Shown here: piece after piece, positions 40,759 to 48,888 of the stretch
Layout: every line of letters begins with the position of its first letter
Position numbering within the stretch: the first letter of the stretch is position 1
Assembly (NCBI RefSeq): GCF_044755465.1
Contig: NZ_JBIVRB010000006.1
Span: 1-64,000, forward strand
Direction: 5' to 3'
Origin: Peterkaempfera sp044755465
GTDB taxonomy: Bacteria; Actinomycetota; Actinomycetes; Streptomycetales; Streptomycetaceae
DNA: 64,000 nt
Notes under the pieces: model-generated
What the model was told of the DNA's origin: nothing
Seen by the model: only the letters and a program-made list of their open reading frames with translations
Database searches by the model: none
Position numbers and translations under genes: made by a program

Positions 40759-40772
40759 TGGGAGCGCTCCCA
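40759..40772. promoter_or_regulatory. CebR box (cellobiose-responsive operator)
   Basis: TGGGAGCGCTCCCA, a perfect 14-bp palindrome identical to the known streptomycete CebR operator consensus, 50 bases before the endoglucanase start. CebR is the LacI-family repressor released by cellobiose or cellotriose. Confidence 0.85.
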
Positions 40773-40822
40773 TTGGCACAGAGAGTCCAGCAGAGCCCAT
40801 CCGCCACCCCGGAAGGCACAGC

Positions 40823-42040
40823 ATGAAATCTCCTCTACGCAGCGTCGCCCTGGCGGGCGTCGTCGCCCTCGGTTCGATAGGCGCCTTCGTCACCACCGCC
40901 CTGCCCGCCCAGGCCGACACCAGCATCTGCGCCGCGTACGGCAGCTCCATCCAGGGCAGCTACGTGGTGCAGAACAACCGCTGGGGGACCAGCGAGGCGC
41001 AGTGCATCAACGCCACCAACGGCGGTTTCCAGGTCACTCAGGCGGACGGTTCGGTCGCCACCAATGGCGCGCCCAAGTCGTACCCGTCGATCTACAACGG
41101 CTGCCACTACGCCAACTGCTCCCCGGGCACCAAGCTCCCCGCGCAGGTCAGCTCGATCAGCAGCGCCCCCAGCAGCATCTCGTACACCTACGTCAACAAC
41201 GCGGTGTTCGACGCGGCGTACGACATCTGGCTCGACCCGCAGCCCAAGACCGACGGTGTGAACAAGACCGAGATCATGATCTGGTTCAACCACGTCGGCT
41301 CGGTGCAGCCCGTCGGCTCCTCGGTCGGCTCGGCCACCGTCGGCGGCCGCAGCTGGACGGTGTGGACCGGCAACAACGGCGGCAACGACGTGATCTCCTT
41401 CGTGGCCCCGTCGGCGATCCCGAGCTGGAGCTTCGACGTCAAGGACTTCATCAACGCGACCGTCAGCCGCGGTCTGGCCCAGAACTCCTGGTACCTGACC
41501 AGCGTCCAGGCCGGGTTCGAGCCGTGGCAGAACGGCGCCGGCCTCGCGGTCAGCGGGTTCTCCTCGACGGTGAACGTCGGCGGCTCCGGCTCGACCGGCG
41601 GCAGCACCACCGGCGGCAGCACCACCGGCGGGAACACCGGTGGCAACACCGGTGGCAACACCGGCGGCACCACCGGTGGGAACACCGGCGGCACCACCGG
41701 TGGCAACGGCGGTACGACCAGCGGTTGCAAGGTCACCTATGACACCAACTCCTGGCCGGGCGGCTACACCGCCAATGTGACCGTCGCCAACACCGGCTCC
41801 ACCGCGATCAGCAACTGGAAGCTCGGCTTCACCCTGCCGAGCGGCCAGACGGTGACCAGCGCCTGGAACGCGACCGTGTCGCCGACCAGCGGAGCCGTGA
41901 CCGCCACCCCCGCCGCCTTCAACAACCAGATCGCGGCCAACAGCAGCCAGTCGTTCGGCTTCCAGGGCACCTACTCCGGGTCCACCTTCACCAAGCCGAC
42001 GCAGTTCTCCCTGAGCGGGACGACCTGCTCGGTGGGCTGA
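40823..42040 (+). CDS. Secreted GH12 endoglucanase with C-terminal CBM2
   Basis: 405 residues. Cleaves beta-1,4-glucan outside the cell (EC 3.2.1.4 type, like S. lividans CelB). Signal peptide about 1-33 ending PAQA. GH12 domain from DTSICAAYGSSIQGSYVVQNN to about residue 250, with nucleophile Glu150 (TEIMIWF) and acid/base Glu233 (GFEPWQNG). A Gly/Thr/Asn linker of GGNTGG-type repeats spans about 253-297, then a CBM2 from about 301 (CKVTYDTNSWPGGY) to the end with a conserved C-terminal Cys. The CebR box upstream indicates induction by cellobiose. Confidence 0.95.
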   Translation: MKSPLRSVALAGVVALGSIGAFVTTALPAQADTSICAAYGSSIQGSYVVQNNRWGTSEAQCINATNGGFQVTQADGSVATNGAPKSYPSIYNGCHYANCSPGTKLPAQVSSISSAPSSISYTYVNNAVFDAAYDIWLDPQPKTDGVNKTEIMIWFNHVGSVQPVGSSVGSATVGGRSWTVWTGNNGGNDVISFVAPSAIPSWSFDVKDFINATVSRGLAQNSWYLTSVQAGFEPWQNGAGLAVSGFSSTVNVGGSGSTGGSTTGGSTTGGNTGGNTGGNTGGTTGGNTGGTTGGNGGTTSGCKVTYDTNSWPGGYTANVTVANTGSTAISNWKLGFTLPSGQTVTSAWNATVSPTSGAVTATPAAFNNQIAANSSQSFGFQGTYSGSTFTKPTQFSLSGTTCSVG

Positions 42041-42085
42041 CCCGGCAGCAGTACGCACCAGCACGCACCAGCGCCGGTAGGCGCA

Positions 42086-42119
42086 GAGGCCCGGACCGCC
42101 CGGTGGCGGTCCGGGCCTC
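42086..42119 (+). terminator. Strong hairpin terminator after the endoglucanase gene
   Basis: Perfect 15-bp stem GAGGCCCGGACCGCC (42086-42100) with 42105-42119, 4-base loop. Confidence 0.9.
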
Positions 42120-42176
42120 GTGCCGCCGCACCACACCCGCCCCGCGTAACGGCCGGACGGTCTGAGAGGATGGATC

Positions 42177-43274
42177 ATGACCACGACTGCGACATTCGGT
42201 GTTGTCGGCGGCGGCTGGCGGGCGGAGTTCTTCGTCCGGCTGGCGGCCATGCTCCCGGACCGGCTGACCCTGGTCGGCGCGGCCGTCCGCCGCGCCGAGA
42301 GCGTCGAGCCCCTCAGCCGCCGGTGGCAGGTGCCGGTGTACCTCTCCCCGGAGGAACTGGTCGCCAAGCAGCGGCCCGACTTCGTCATCAGCAGCGTCTC
42401 CTGGGACGCCAACCCCGAGATCGTCGCCACCCTGGTGGAGAGCGGCGTACGGGTCCTCAGCGAGACCCCGCCGGCCCCGGACGCCGACGGGCTGCGCCGG
42501 CTGTGGGACCGGGTGGGCGGCAGCGGCGCCGTCCAGGTCGCCGAGCAGTACCTGCTGATGCCCGGCCACGCGGCCCGCCGGGCGCTGGTCGAGCGCGGCG
42601 TGATCGGGCAGCCCACCAGCGTACAGATCTCCTCCACGCACATGTACCACGCGGTGTCGATGATCCGGGGCCTGCTGGGTGTCGGCCTCGGCCCGGTGTC
42701 CGTCTCCGCCTCGCGCTTCACCGCCCCGCTGGTCGACCCGCTGACCCGGGACGGCTGGACCGGCGACGACACCCCCAAGGAGGCGGCGACCACGCTCGCC
42801 ACCCTGGACTTCGGCGGCGGCGCGTCGGGGCTGTACGACTTCACCGACAACCAGTGGCACAACCAGCTGCGCCTGCGCCGGATCACCATCCGCGGCAGCC
42901 ACGGCGAGATCGCGGACGACACCGTGGTCCGGCTGGCGGGGGAGCGGACCATCACCCGGTCCGCGCTGCTGCGCTCGCAGCTCGGCTACGACCTCAACCT
43001 CGACGGGTACGACACCGAGCACATCACCTTCGACGGCGAGGTGGTCTACCGGAACCCCTTCGTCGGCCTGCGGCTCATGGACGAGGAGATCGCCATCGCC
43101 TCGATGCTGCTCGCCACCGGCGCCTGGGCCCGGGAGGAGGGTCCGGCCCCCTACCCGCTGGCGCAGGGGTGCCAGGACCACCTGGTGGCACTGGCCGTCG
43201 AGGAGTCCGCCGCCAAGGGCGAACGGGTGGTGACCGGCGTCGAGCCCTGGCACGGCGCGGCCGGGGTCGAGTAG
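42177..43274 (+). CDS. Gfo/Idh/MocA family oxidoreductase
   Basis: 365 residues. NAD(P)-binding Rossmann start FGVVGGGWRAEFFVRL, then SPEELVAKQRPDFVISSVSW and the position of the usual EKP motif reads ETPPA, so the catalytic Lys is lost or moved. The C-terminal domain is the standard beta-sheet substrate domain. GAGAGG precedes the ATG. The missing Lys raises the possibility of a non-dehydrogenase role (for example a hydrolase or isomerase-like member). No sugar operon is adjacent. Confidence 0.85.
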   Translation: MTTTATFGVVGGGWRAEFFVRLAAMLPDRLTLVGAAVRRAESVEPLSRRWQVPVYLSPEELVAKQRPDFVISSVSWDANPEIVATLVESGVRVLSETPPAPDADGLRRLWDRVGGSGAVQVAEQYLLMPGHAARRALVERGVIGQPTSVQISSTHMYHAVSMIRGLLGVGLGPVSVSASRFTAPLVDPLTRDGWTGDDTPKEAATTLATLDFGGGASGLYDFTDNQWHNQLRLRRITIRGSHGEIADDTVVRLAGERTITRSALLRSQLGYDLNLDGYDTEHITFDGEVVYRNPFVGLRLMDEEIAIASMLLATGAWAREEGPAPYPLAQGCQDHLVALAVEESAAKGERVVTGVEPWHGAAGVE

Positions 43275-43313
43275 CGGCTACCCCGCTCGGGGAGCGGCGG
43301 CCGGCACCCGGAA

Positions 43314-43347
43314 GGGCCGGAGGAGGCAGCCCCGCCTCCTCCGGCCC
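43314..43347. terminator. Bidirectional hairpin terminator
   Basis: Perfect 14-bp stem GGGCCGGAGGAGGC (43314-43327) with 43334-43347, between convergent genes. Confidence 0.85.
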
Positions 43348-43362
43348 CCCGGCCACGGCCCG

Positions 43363-43854
43363 TCACCCCCTGGGGGGTCCGGCGGGCGCGATCCGCGCCG
43401 CCGTGTCCCGCGCACCGTCCGCCCGCCGACCGACCCGCTCCCGGGGCCGCTGGGCGGGGGTCTCCGGCGCGCCGGGCGCCTCCCGCAGGCCGAGCTCTTT
43501 CTCCAGGCCCAGCTCTCTCTCCAGAACGGCGATGCGCCGCCGCCGCTGGGCCTCCCGGAAGCTGCGCTCCGCCTCGGTCGAGTCCGGGCGGCCCATGATC
43601 ACCAGGATGGCGCAGCGGTAGACGAGATGGACGGGCAGCAGCAGCGGCCAGACCAGTCCGGCCACGAACGCGGTGACGGCGGTGGACTCCTGGCTGACGG
43701 CGCGGAAGCGCTCGGCGGGGTCCTCGCCGGGGAAGTGGCGGTTCTCCTGCGCGATGATCCTGGCCCGCTCCCGCATGTAGAGGTAGCGGGCGTAGCACAG
43801 GGCCGCCGCCAGGTAACCCACCACGGAGGTCACTAACGTCATACCTGCTGTCAC
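43363..43854 (-). CDS. Small membrane protein of unknown function
   Basis: 163 residues, GTG at 43854 with GAGGTGG 8 bases upstream; ATG 43842 is an alternative. Two hydrophobic helices: TLVTSVVGYLAAALCYARYLY and AVTAFVAGLVWPLLLPVHLVYR, separated by a 35-residue charged loop. The C-terminal 70 residues are Arg/Glu-rich with heptad-like spacing (RRRRIAVLERELGLEKELG), a likely short coiled coil, then Pro/Arg-rich. Family not recognised. Confidence 0.7.
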   Translation of the reverse strand: MTAGMTLVTSVVGYLAAALCYARYLYMRERARIIAQENRHFPGEDPAERFRAVSQESTAVTAFVAGLVWPLLLPVHLVYRCAILVIMGRPDSTEAERSFREAQRRRRIAVLERELGLEKELGLREAPGAPETPAQRPRERVGRRADGARDTAARIAPAGPPRG

Positions 43855-44401
43855 GGGACCATCCACCTCTTCCTGGTCTGCCCCTGCGGCCCCCGCCCCC
43901 GCCGGGCCGTCCGGCCGTGGCGGGTCCGGCTCCTCGGCGGGACGTGCGATCCGCCGTCGTGCGGCGCCGGGGCGGGTTTCCGGCGCCGGGGCGGGGACCA
44001 CCGCGCCGCCGCCACTTCGTCGGACCCGATACCACGCGCGTAACCCGAGGTGCCCGGCTGAAACCCCCGGCCCCGCTCCGCTGCTGCCTCCGCCGGCGGT
44101 CGGCCGCCCCGGCGGGCTGCCGGGGCCGGTGCCCGTCGCAGCGGCCCAGCCGCTCCAGGTCCGCCCGCATCGCCGCCGCCCGCATCACCACGGCCCGCAG
44201 CGCCATGCGGCCGCCAGGCCGGCCCTTCGTACCCGTCTCCACGCCCGGACGCTGCCGACGGCCCGCAGCGCGACCGCAGGCCGGTGCCCGTGATCGCGGC
44301 GGGTGGTCGGCCCGGCGTTTCCGGGCTCCGGCCGGAAGGTCTGCCAGAGTGGTACCCGAACCGGGCAGTGCGCTTCCGGTCCCCCGCTCTCGGAGGCACG
44401 C
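43855..44401. other. Gap of 547 bases, no gene seen
   Basis: Frames on both strands are open for long stretches, but with shadow-type Arg/Pro/Gly composition and no ribosome binding site. It must contain the divergent promoters of the membrane protein and the secreted protein; none could be placed with confidence. Confidence 0.4.
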
Positions 44402-44725
44402 ATGCCGATCCGCCTGGCCACGGTCCTGCTCACCGCCGGTGCCGCCGTGCTGCTCTGCCCGGCTGCGGCCGGGGCGACCACCGTCGTCGGCGCGGGCAAC
44501 GGCACCTCCGACAACAACTGCCTGACCGTCACCGGCCGCACCACGCGGGCGTGGGCGGCCGGTGACGGCGGCGGTGCGGGCGGCCTCGCCGTCTCGCTGC
44601 CCGGCAGTGTGCCGACCAACCAGTGCGGCAACCTCGGCATCGGGGACACGGCGGACGGCCGCACCGCCGGCCCGGTGGGCGAGACCCTGCACGGCCTGCT
44701 CCAGGCACTCAAGGGCGAGAAGTAG
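44402..44725 (+). CDS. Small secreted protein with two cysteines
   Basis: 107 residues; GGAGG ribosome binding site. The signal peptide (LATVLLTAGAAVLLCPAAAGA) ends about residue 24. The mature part ATTVVGAGNGTSDNNCLTVTG...SVPTNQCGNLGIGD has two Cys 34 residues apart. The VPTNQCGN segment faintly recalls chaplin domains, but the rest does not, so no family is claimed. It may be an exported envelope or signalling peptide. Confidence 0.65.
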   Translation: MPIRLATVLLTAGAAVLLCPAAAGATTVVGAGNGTSDNNCLTVTGRTTRAWAAGDGGGAGGLAVSLPGSVPTNQCGNLGIGDTADGRTAGPVGETLHGLLQALKGEK

Positions 44726-44732
44726 CGTCAGC

Positions 44733-45947
44733 TCACCTGGGCGCCCCCGTGGTCGGCCGGCCGGCGGGCCGGGCACTGCCGGGTGCGATCCCGGCGGCGA
44801 GCCGGCCGCGCCGGTCCAGCCGGAAGCTGACCACCAGCACGCCGAGCGCCACCAGCCCCACGCAGAGCGCCGCGTAACCGATACCGGACCGGCCGCCCAG
44901 CGAGAAGCCCAGCGCACCGATGGCGCCGCCCGCGCTGATCCCGATGTAGATGGTCGACTGGTGCAGTCCGATGACCAGCGGCGCCGACTGCGGCGCCGCC
45001 GCCGTGACCCGGATCTGCTGCGGCACATTGACCATCCAGTGCAGCATGCCCCAGCAGAGCACCAGGACCACCGCGCTCGCCATCGAGGTCGCCAGCAGCG
45101 GCACCACGGTCACCGCGACGGTCAGCAGCGGGGCCACCCAGACGATGATCCGGCCGGCGCCGTAGCGGTCGGTGAGCCGGCCGACCAGCAGATTGCCGCC
45201 GACCGCGCCGATGCCGAAGCAGAGCAGGATCAGCGAGGCACGGCCCGAGTCCCCGCCGGTGGCCGGACGCATCACCTGGTCCACGTAGTTGTAGACCGTC
45301 CAGCTCATGGTCAGGCAGAGCAGGGTGGCGGCCAGCGTGGCCACCACCCGGACGTCGGACAGCGGCGCCAGCCGCACCCGCAGCGTGGTCCTCGGCTGGC
45401 CGGGAAGCGTCGGCACCGCGAGCGCCACCCCGGCGACGGCGACCAGCCCGAGCCCCGCCACCAGCCACAGGGCGGCCCGCCAGCCGGAGTTGGCGCCGAG
45501 CCAGGCGCCCAGCGGCAGGCCCAGCACGATGGCGGTGGTCAGCCCGCCCACCACGAAGGCGGTGGCCCGGCCGCGGCGCTCCTCCGGCGAGATCGCGCGG
45601 GCCACCGCCAGCGCGTTCGCCGTGTACATCGAGGCACCCGCCCCGGCCACCACCCGGCCGGCCATCGCCCAGGGGTAGTCGACGGCGACGGCCGTCAGCG
45701 CGTTGCCGACCGCGAAGACCAGCAGCGAGCCCAGCAGGATGCGGCGCGGCGCCCGGTTGCCGAACGCGGCGGCCAGCAGCGGCCCGCCCAGCGCATAGGC
45801 GAGCGCGAAGGCGGTGATCAGCCAGCCGGCCGTGGTGCGGGCGACCCCGAGGTCGCGGGCGAGTGGACCGAGGATCGGGGCGATGACGAACGTGTCCACA
45901 CCCATCGCGAAGTTGCCGACGGCCAGGACGATCAGACGCAGACGCAC
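44733..45947 (-). CDS. MFS transporter (DHA1-like)
   Basis: 404 residues, twelve helices, GTG start at 45947 with GAAGGGA upstream. VLAVGNFAMGVDTFVIAPILGPLARDLGV in helix 1 and GRVVAGAGASMYTANALAVA, GLPLGAWLGANSGWRAAL are AraJ/CmlA-like. Likely exports a small molecule. It follows the FAD oxidoreductase gene by 95 bases on the same strand, and both are divergent from the LuxR gene, so it probably exports the product or substrate of that enzyme. Confidence 0.9.
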   Translation of the reverse strand: MRLRLIVLAVGNFAMGVDTFVIAPILGPLARDLGVARTTAGWLITAFALAYALGGPLLAAAFGNRAPRRILLGSLLVFAVGNALTAVAVDYPWAMAGRVVAGAGASMYTANALAVARAISPEERRGRATAFVVGGLTTAIVLGLPLGAWLGANSGWRAALWLVAGLGLVAVAGVALAVPTLPGQPRTTLRVRLAPLSDVRVVATLAATLLCLTMSWTVYNYVDQVMRPATGGDSGRASLILLCFGIGAVGGNLLVGRLTDRYGAGRIIVWVAPLLTVAVTVVPLLATSMASAVVLVLCWGMLHWMVNVPQQIRVTAAAPQSAPLVIGLHQSTIYIGISAGGAIGALGFSLGGRSGIGYAALCVGLVALGVLVVSFRLDRRGRLAAGIAPGSARPAGRPTTGAPR

Positions 45948-46042
45948 AGGACTTCCCTTCACAGCGGTAACGGGCTCCCCGGCCGGCTCAGCGGCGGCGG
46001 GGAAGGATTTCGGTCCGGGCCGGTGCACCGGGCCCGGGGCGC

Positions 46043-47437
46043 TCACCGGCTCTCGGCGGGCAGCGGCGGGACGGTGTGGGTCAGCCGGAACAGGTTGGCC
46101 GGGTCGTGCACCGCCTTGACCGCCGCCAGCCGCCGATAGGCGGCCTCGCTGTACGCGGAGCGGATTTGCGCCTCGTCGGCGGAGCTGTCCAGGAAGTTGA
46201 GGTACCGCCCGCCGGTGCCGAACGGCTCCAGCCGGTCCAGCAGCCGTTCCGCGTACGCCACCCCGGCCGCCCCCGGCCCCCCGGCCGGACACAGGAACAG
46301 CAGGTACGCCGCGTCCCGGTTGGAGACCGCGCTCGGCACCCGGGGCGGCCGGGCCAGCGCCCCGCCCAGATGGCGCAGCTCCACCAGGCCCACCGGGCAG
46401 CCGGTGCCCGGACCGGCCAGGCCGAGCAGCGCGTCCACCGCCTCCGCGTCCAGCGCGCCCAGCATCATCGTCCGCTCATGGAAGGCATACGGCTCGGTCG
46501 GATCGGCGTAGATCGACGCCACCTCGGAGTACGGCAGGTCGCGCAGCGAGTCCACGACACGCGGCCCGAGCGCCCGCAGCGGCGCCACCAGCCGCTCGCC
46601 CGCCGCCACCGGCCCCACGTACGCGATCCGCACCGCGACCCGGAACCGCCCGCGCAGCTCGACCGGCAGCCCCGGGGCGTCCGGGTAGCGGATCAGCGCC
46701 ACCGAGGAGGTCAGCTCCTCCGGCGCGGTCGCCGTCCACTCCCGCCAGGCGTGCAGCACGGCCGGTGCCAGCGATCCGTCGAAGATCAGCGTGCCGCCGT
46801 ACAGCCGCTCGACCTCCAACAGGGCGATCTCCATCGAGGTCACCACGCCGAAGTTCCCCTTGCCGCCGCGCAGCGCCCAGAACAGGTCGGGCTCGCTCTG
46901 CGCGGTCACCTCGCGCAGCGTGCCGTCCGCCGTCACCAGGTCCAGGCCCACCACATGGTCGGCGGCGTAGCCGAAGGTCCGGCCCAGCACGCCGAGTCCG
47001 CCGCCGAGGGTGTAGCCGACCGCGCCGACCAGCGGGGACGAGCCGTTGAGCGGCGCGAGACCGAAGCCGGCGGCCTCATGGATCACCTGCTCCCAGCGGG
47101 TCCCGGCGCCCACCCGCGCGGTGCGCCGGACCGGGTCTATCCGCACCCCGTCCATCCGGTGCGTGGTGATCAGCACCGCTCCCTCGGCGGAGCGGACCTG
47201 GCCGTGGCCGGTCGCCTGCACCGCCACCGGCAGCCCGTGCCGGGCCGCGAACCGGACGGCCGCCCGGACGTCGGCCGGTCCGGTGGCGCCGACCACCACG
47301 GCGGGCCGCTGCTCCAGCAGCAGGTTGAACCCCGCGAGCTCCTCCGTGTAGCCGAGCTGACCCGGCGTCAGGACGGGCCCGCGAACCCGGTCGGTCGACT
47401 CGGTCGGCACACTGTCGAGAGGGGAGGCGATCAGCAC
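46043..47437 (-). CDS. FAD-linked oxidoreductase, berberine-bridge-enzyme type
   Basis: 464 residues, GTG at 47437 with AAGGAG. PCMH-type FAD domain: VVGATGPADVRAAVRFAARHGLPVAVQATGHGQ carries the His that binds FAD covalently; the second (Cys) attachment site of bicovalent enzymes is absent (the region reads SSPLVGAVGYTLGGGLG). The C-terminal BBE segment ends YRRLAAVKAVHDPANLFR. Common in natural-product tailoring and sugar oxidation. No signal peptide. Confidence 0.92.
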   Translation of the reverse strand: MLIASPLDSVPTESTDRVRGPVLTPGQLGYTEELAGFNLLLEQRPAVVVGATGPADVRAAVRFAARHGLPVAVQATGHGQVRSAEGAVLITTHRMDGVRIDPVRRTARVGAGTRWEQVIHEAAGFGLAPLNGSSPLVGAVGYTLGGGLGVLGRTFGYAADHVVGLDLVTADGTLREVTAQSEPDLFWALRGGKGNFGVVTSMEIALLEVERLYGGTLIFDGSLAPAVLHAWREWTATAPEELTSSVALIRYPDAPGLPVELRGRFRVAVRIAYVGPVAAGERLVAPLRALGPRVVDSLRDLPYSEVASIYADPTEPYAFHERTMMLGALDAEAVDALLGLAGPGTGCPVGLVELRHLGGALARPPRVPSAVSNRDAAYLLFLCPAGGPGAAGVAYAERLLDRLEPFGTGGRYLNFLDSSADEAQIRSAYSEAAYRRLAAVKAVHDPANLFRLTHTVPPLPAESR

Positions 47438-47570
47438 GGCGCGAACTCCTTGTGCACGGTGGGGCGTTGACGGCACCCAGCCTTCCGTCGGCCCGCCGCG
47501 CCACCCATCCCGCAGCTTCGGGGTCCGCGGCCGGGCGCACCCCCCGCCCGCAGGGGACCGCCGGCCCGCC

Positions 47571-47588
47571 ATCCCCCAACTGAGGGGT
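47571..47588. promoter_or_regulatory. Candidate operator between FAD oxidase and LuxR genes
   Basis: ATCCCCCAACTGAGGGGT is an imperfect inverted repeat (CCCC/GGGG arms around AACTGA) in the 185-base divergent gap. Confidence 0.4.
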
Positions 47589-47622
47589 GGTGGCGCCGAT
47601 CCGGGGACCGGAGAATCGCCCC

Positions 47623-48753
47623 ATGGGGATGACCGCAACAGCCGCCCGCACCCGGGGCGAGATCACCGCCGCCGCGCGGAGCGCGCCCGACGCCCTCGCC
47701 GTGTTCGCCGCCGCCTCGCACCGGCTGCGCCGCGCCGTGCCGTTCGACGCGGCGGTCTGGCGGGCCACCGATCCGATCACCGGGCTGATGACCGCCCCGA
47801 TCCGGGTCGAGAACCTCAGCGACGAGGGGTGCGCCGTCTACTGGGGCTGCGAGCTGCTCGAAGGCGACGTCAACCTCTTCCACGAACTCGCCCGCGCCCC
47901 CGTCCCGGTCGCGGGGCTGCGCGAGGCCACCGGCGACCTGCCCCGGCGCAGCAGCCTCTACCGCGAGTTCATGCAGCCGCGCGGGCTCTCCGACGAACTG
48001 CGGGCCGTGCTGCGGGTCGGCGGCCGCTCCTGGGGGCAGATCAGCCTCTTCCGGCGGACCGGCGCCCCCGCCTTCGACACCCGGGAATCCGGGCTGGTCG
48101 GCAGCCTCACCACCCCGCTCGCCCACCGGCTGCGCTCCTTCGCGTCACCGCCGGTCCGCCCCGAGCCGGGCGCGCCGTACGGCCCGGGGCTGCTGCTCTT
48201 CGACGAGCACGGCACGCTGCTCTCCGCCAACGACGAGGCCCGCCGCCACCTGGCCGAATTGCCGGACACCCCGGCCACCGGGACGGCGCTCGGCCTGCGC
48301 GTCCCGGTGTGGGTGCACTCCACGGCGCTGCGCGCCCGCGCGGTGGCGGACGGGCGCGCCCACGGCGCCTCCCGCATCCGGCTGCGCGGCCGGGGCGGGA
48401 CGTGGCTGGTCTGCCATGCGTCGTGCCTGCGCCAGGCCGACGGCTCGCTCGGCCCGTCGGCGGTGGTGATCGAGACGGCGTCCGTCTCCGAGGTGACCCC
48501 GCTCATCGTCGAGGCGTACGAGCTCTCCGACCGCGAGCTGGAGATCACCGAGCTGATCGCACGCGGGCTGGGCACCGCCGAGATCGCGGACCGGCTGCAC
48601 ATCTCGGCGCACACCGTGCGGGACCACATCAAGGCGGTGTTCGAGAAGGTCAGGGTCGGCAGCAGGGGGGAGCTGGTGGCCCGGTTGTTCACCGAGCACT
48701 ACCTGCCGCTGGGGGAGCACCGGGTCCAGCGGATCTGGGACGGCCGAGCCTGA
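47623..48753 (+). CDS. LuxR-type transcriptional regulator with GAF-like N-terminus
   Basis: 376 residues. The C-terminal HTH is LSDRELEITELIARGLGTAEIADRLHISAHTVRDHIKAVFEKV (about 310-352), a canonical LuxR/NarL fold. The N-terminal 280 residues have a GAF-like layout (AASHRLRRAVPFDAAVWRATD, GQISLFRRTGAPAFD) and a PAS-like segment (LLLFDEHGTLLSANDEARR). ATG 47629 is an alternative start. It probably regulates the divergent FAD oxidase and MFS genes; the ligand is unknown. Confidence 0.9.
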   Translation: MGMTATAARTRGEITAAARSAPDALAVFAAASHRLRRAVPFDAAVWRATDPITGLMTAPIRVENLSDEGCAVYWGCELLEGDVNLFHELARAPVPVAGLREATGDLPRRSSLYREFMQPRGLSDELRAVLRVGGRSWGQISLFRRTGAPAFDTRESGLVGSLTTPLAHRLRSFASPPVRPEPGAPYGPGLLLFDEHGTLLSANDEARRHLAELPDTPATGTALGLRVPVWVHSTALRARAVADGRAHGASRIRLRGRGGTWLVCHASCLRQADGSLGPSAVVIETASVSEVTPLIVEAYELSDRELEITELIARGLGTAEIADRLHISAHTVRDHIKAVFEKVRVGSRGELVARLFTEHYLPLGEHRVQRIWDGRA

Positions 48754-48774
48754 CCCTCCCGAACCACCCGTCAG

Positions 48775-48825
48775 CCCCGACCGCCCATCAACCCCGACCG
48801 CCCAGCAGCCCCGACCGCCCAGCAG
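48775..48825. repeat. Three 17-bp tandem repeats after the LuxR gene
   Basis: Units start CCCCGACCGCCCA at 48775, 48792 and 48809; the last two are identical. Between the LuxR gene and the convergent pseudogene. Confidence 0.85.
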
Positions 48826-48888
48826 CCCCGGTCCGCCACCGCTGAGGGTGGCCCCGGCCGGGGTGGTGGTCCGGCGGGGGCCGGGCGG

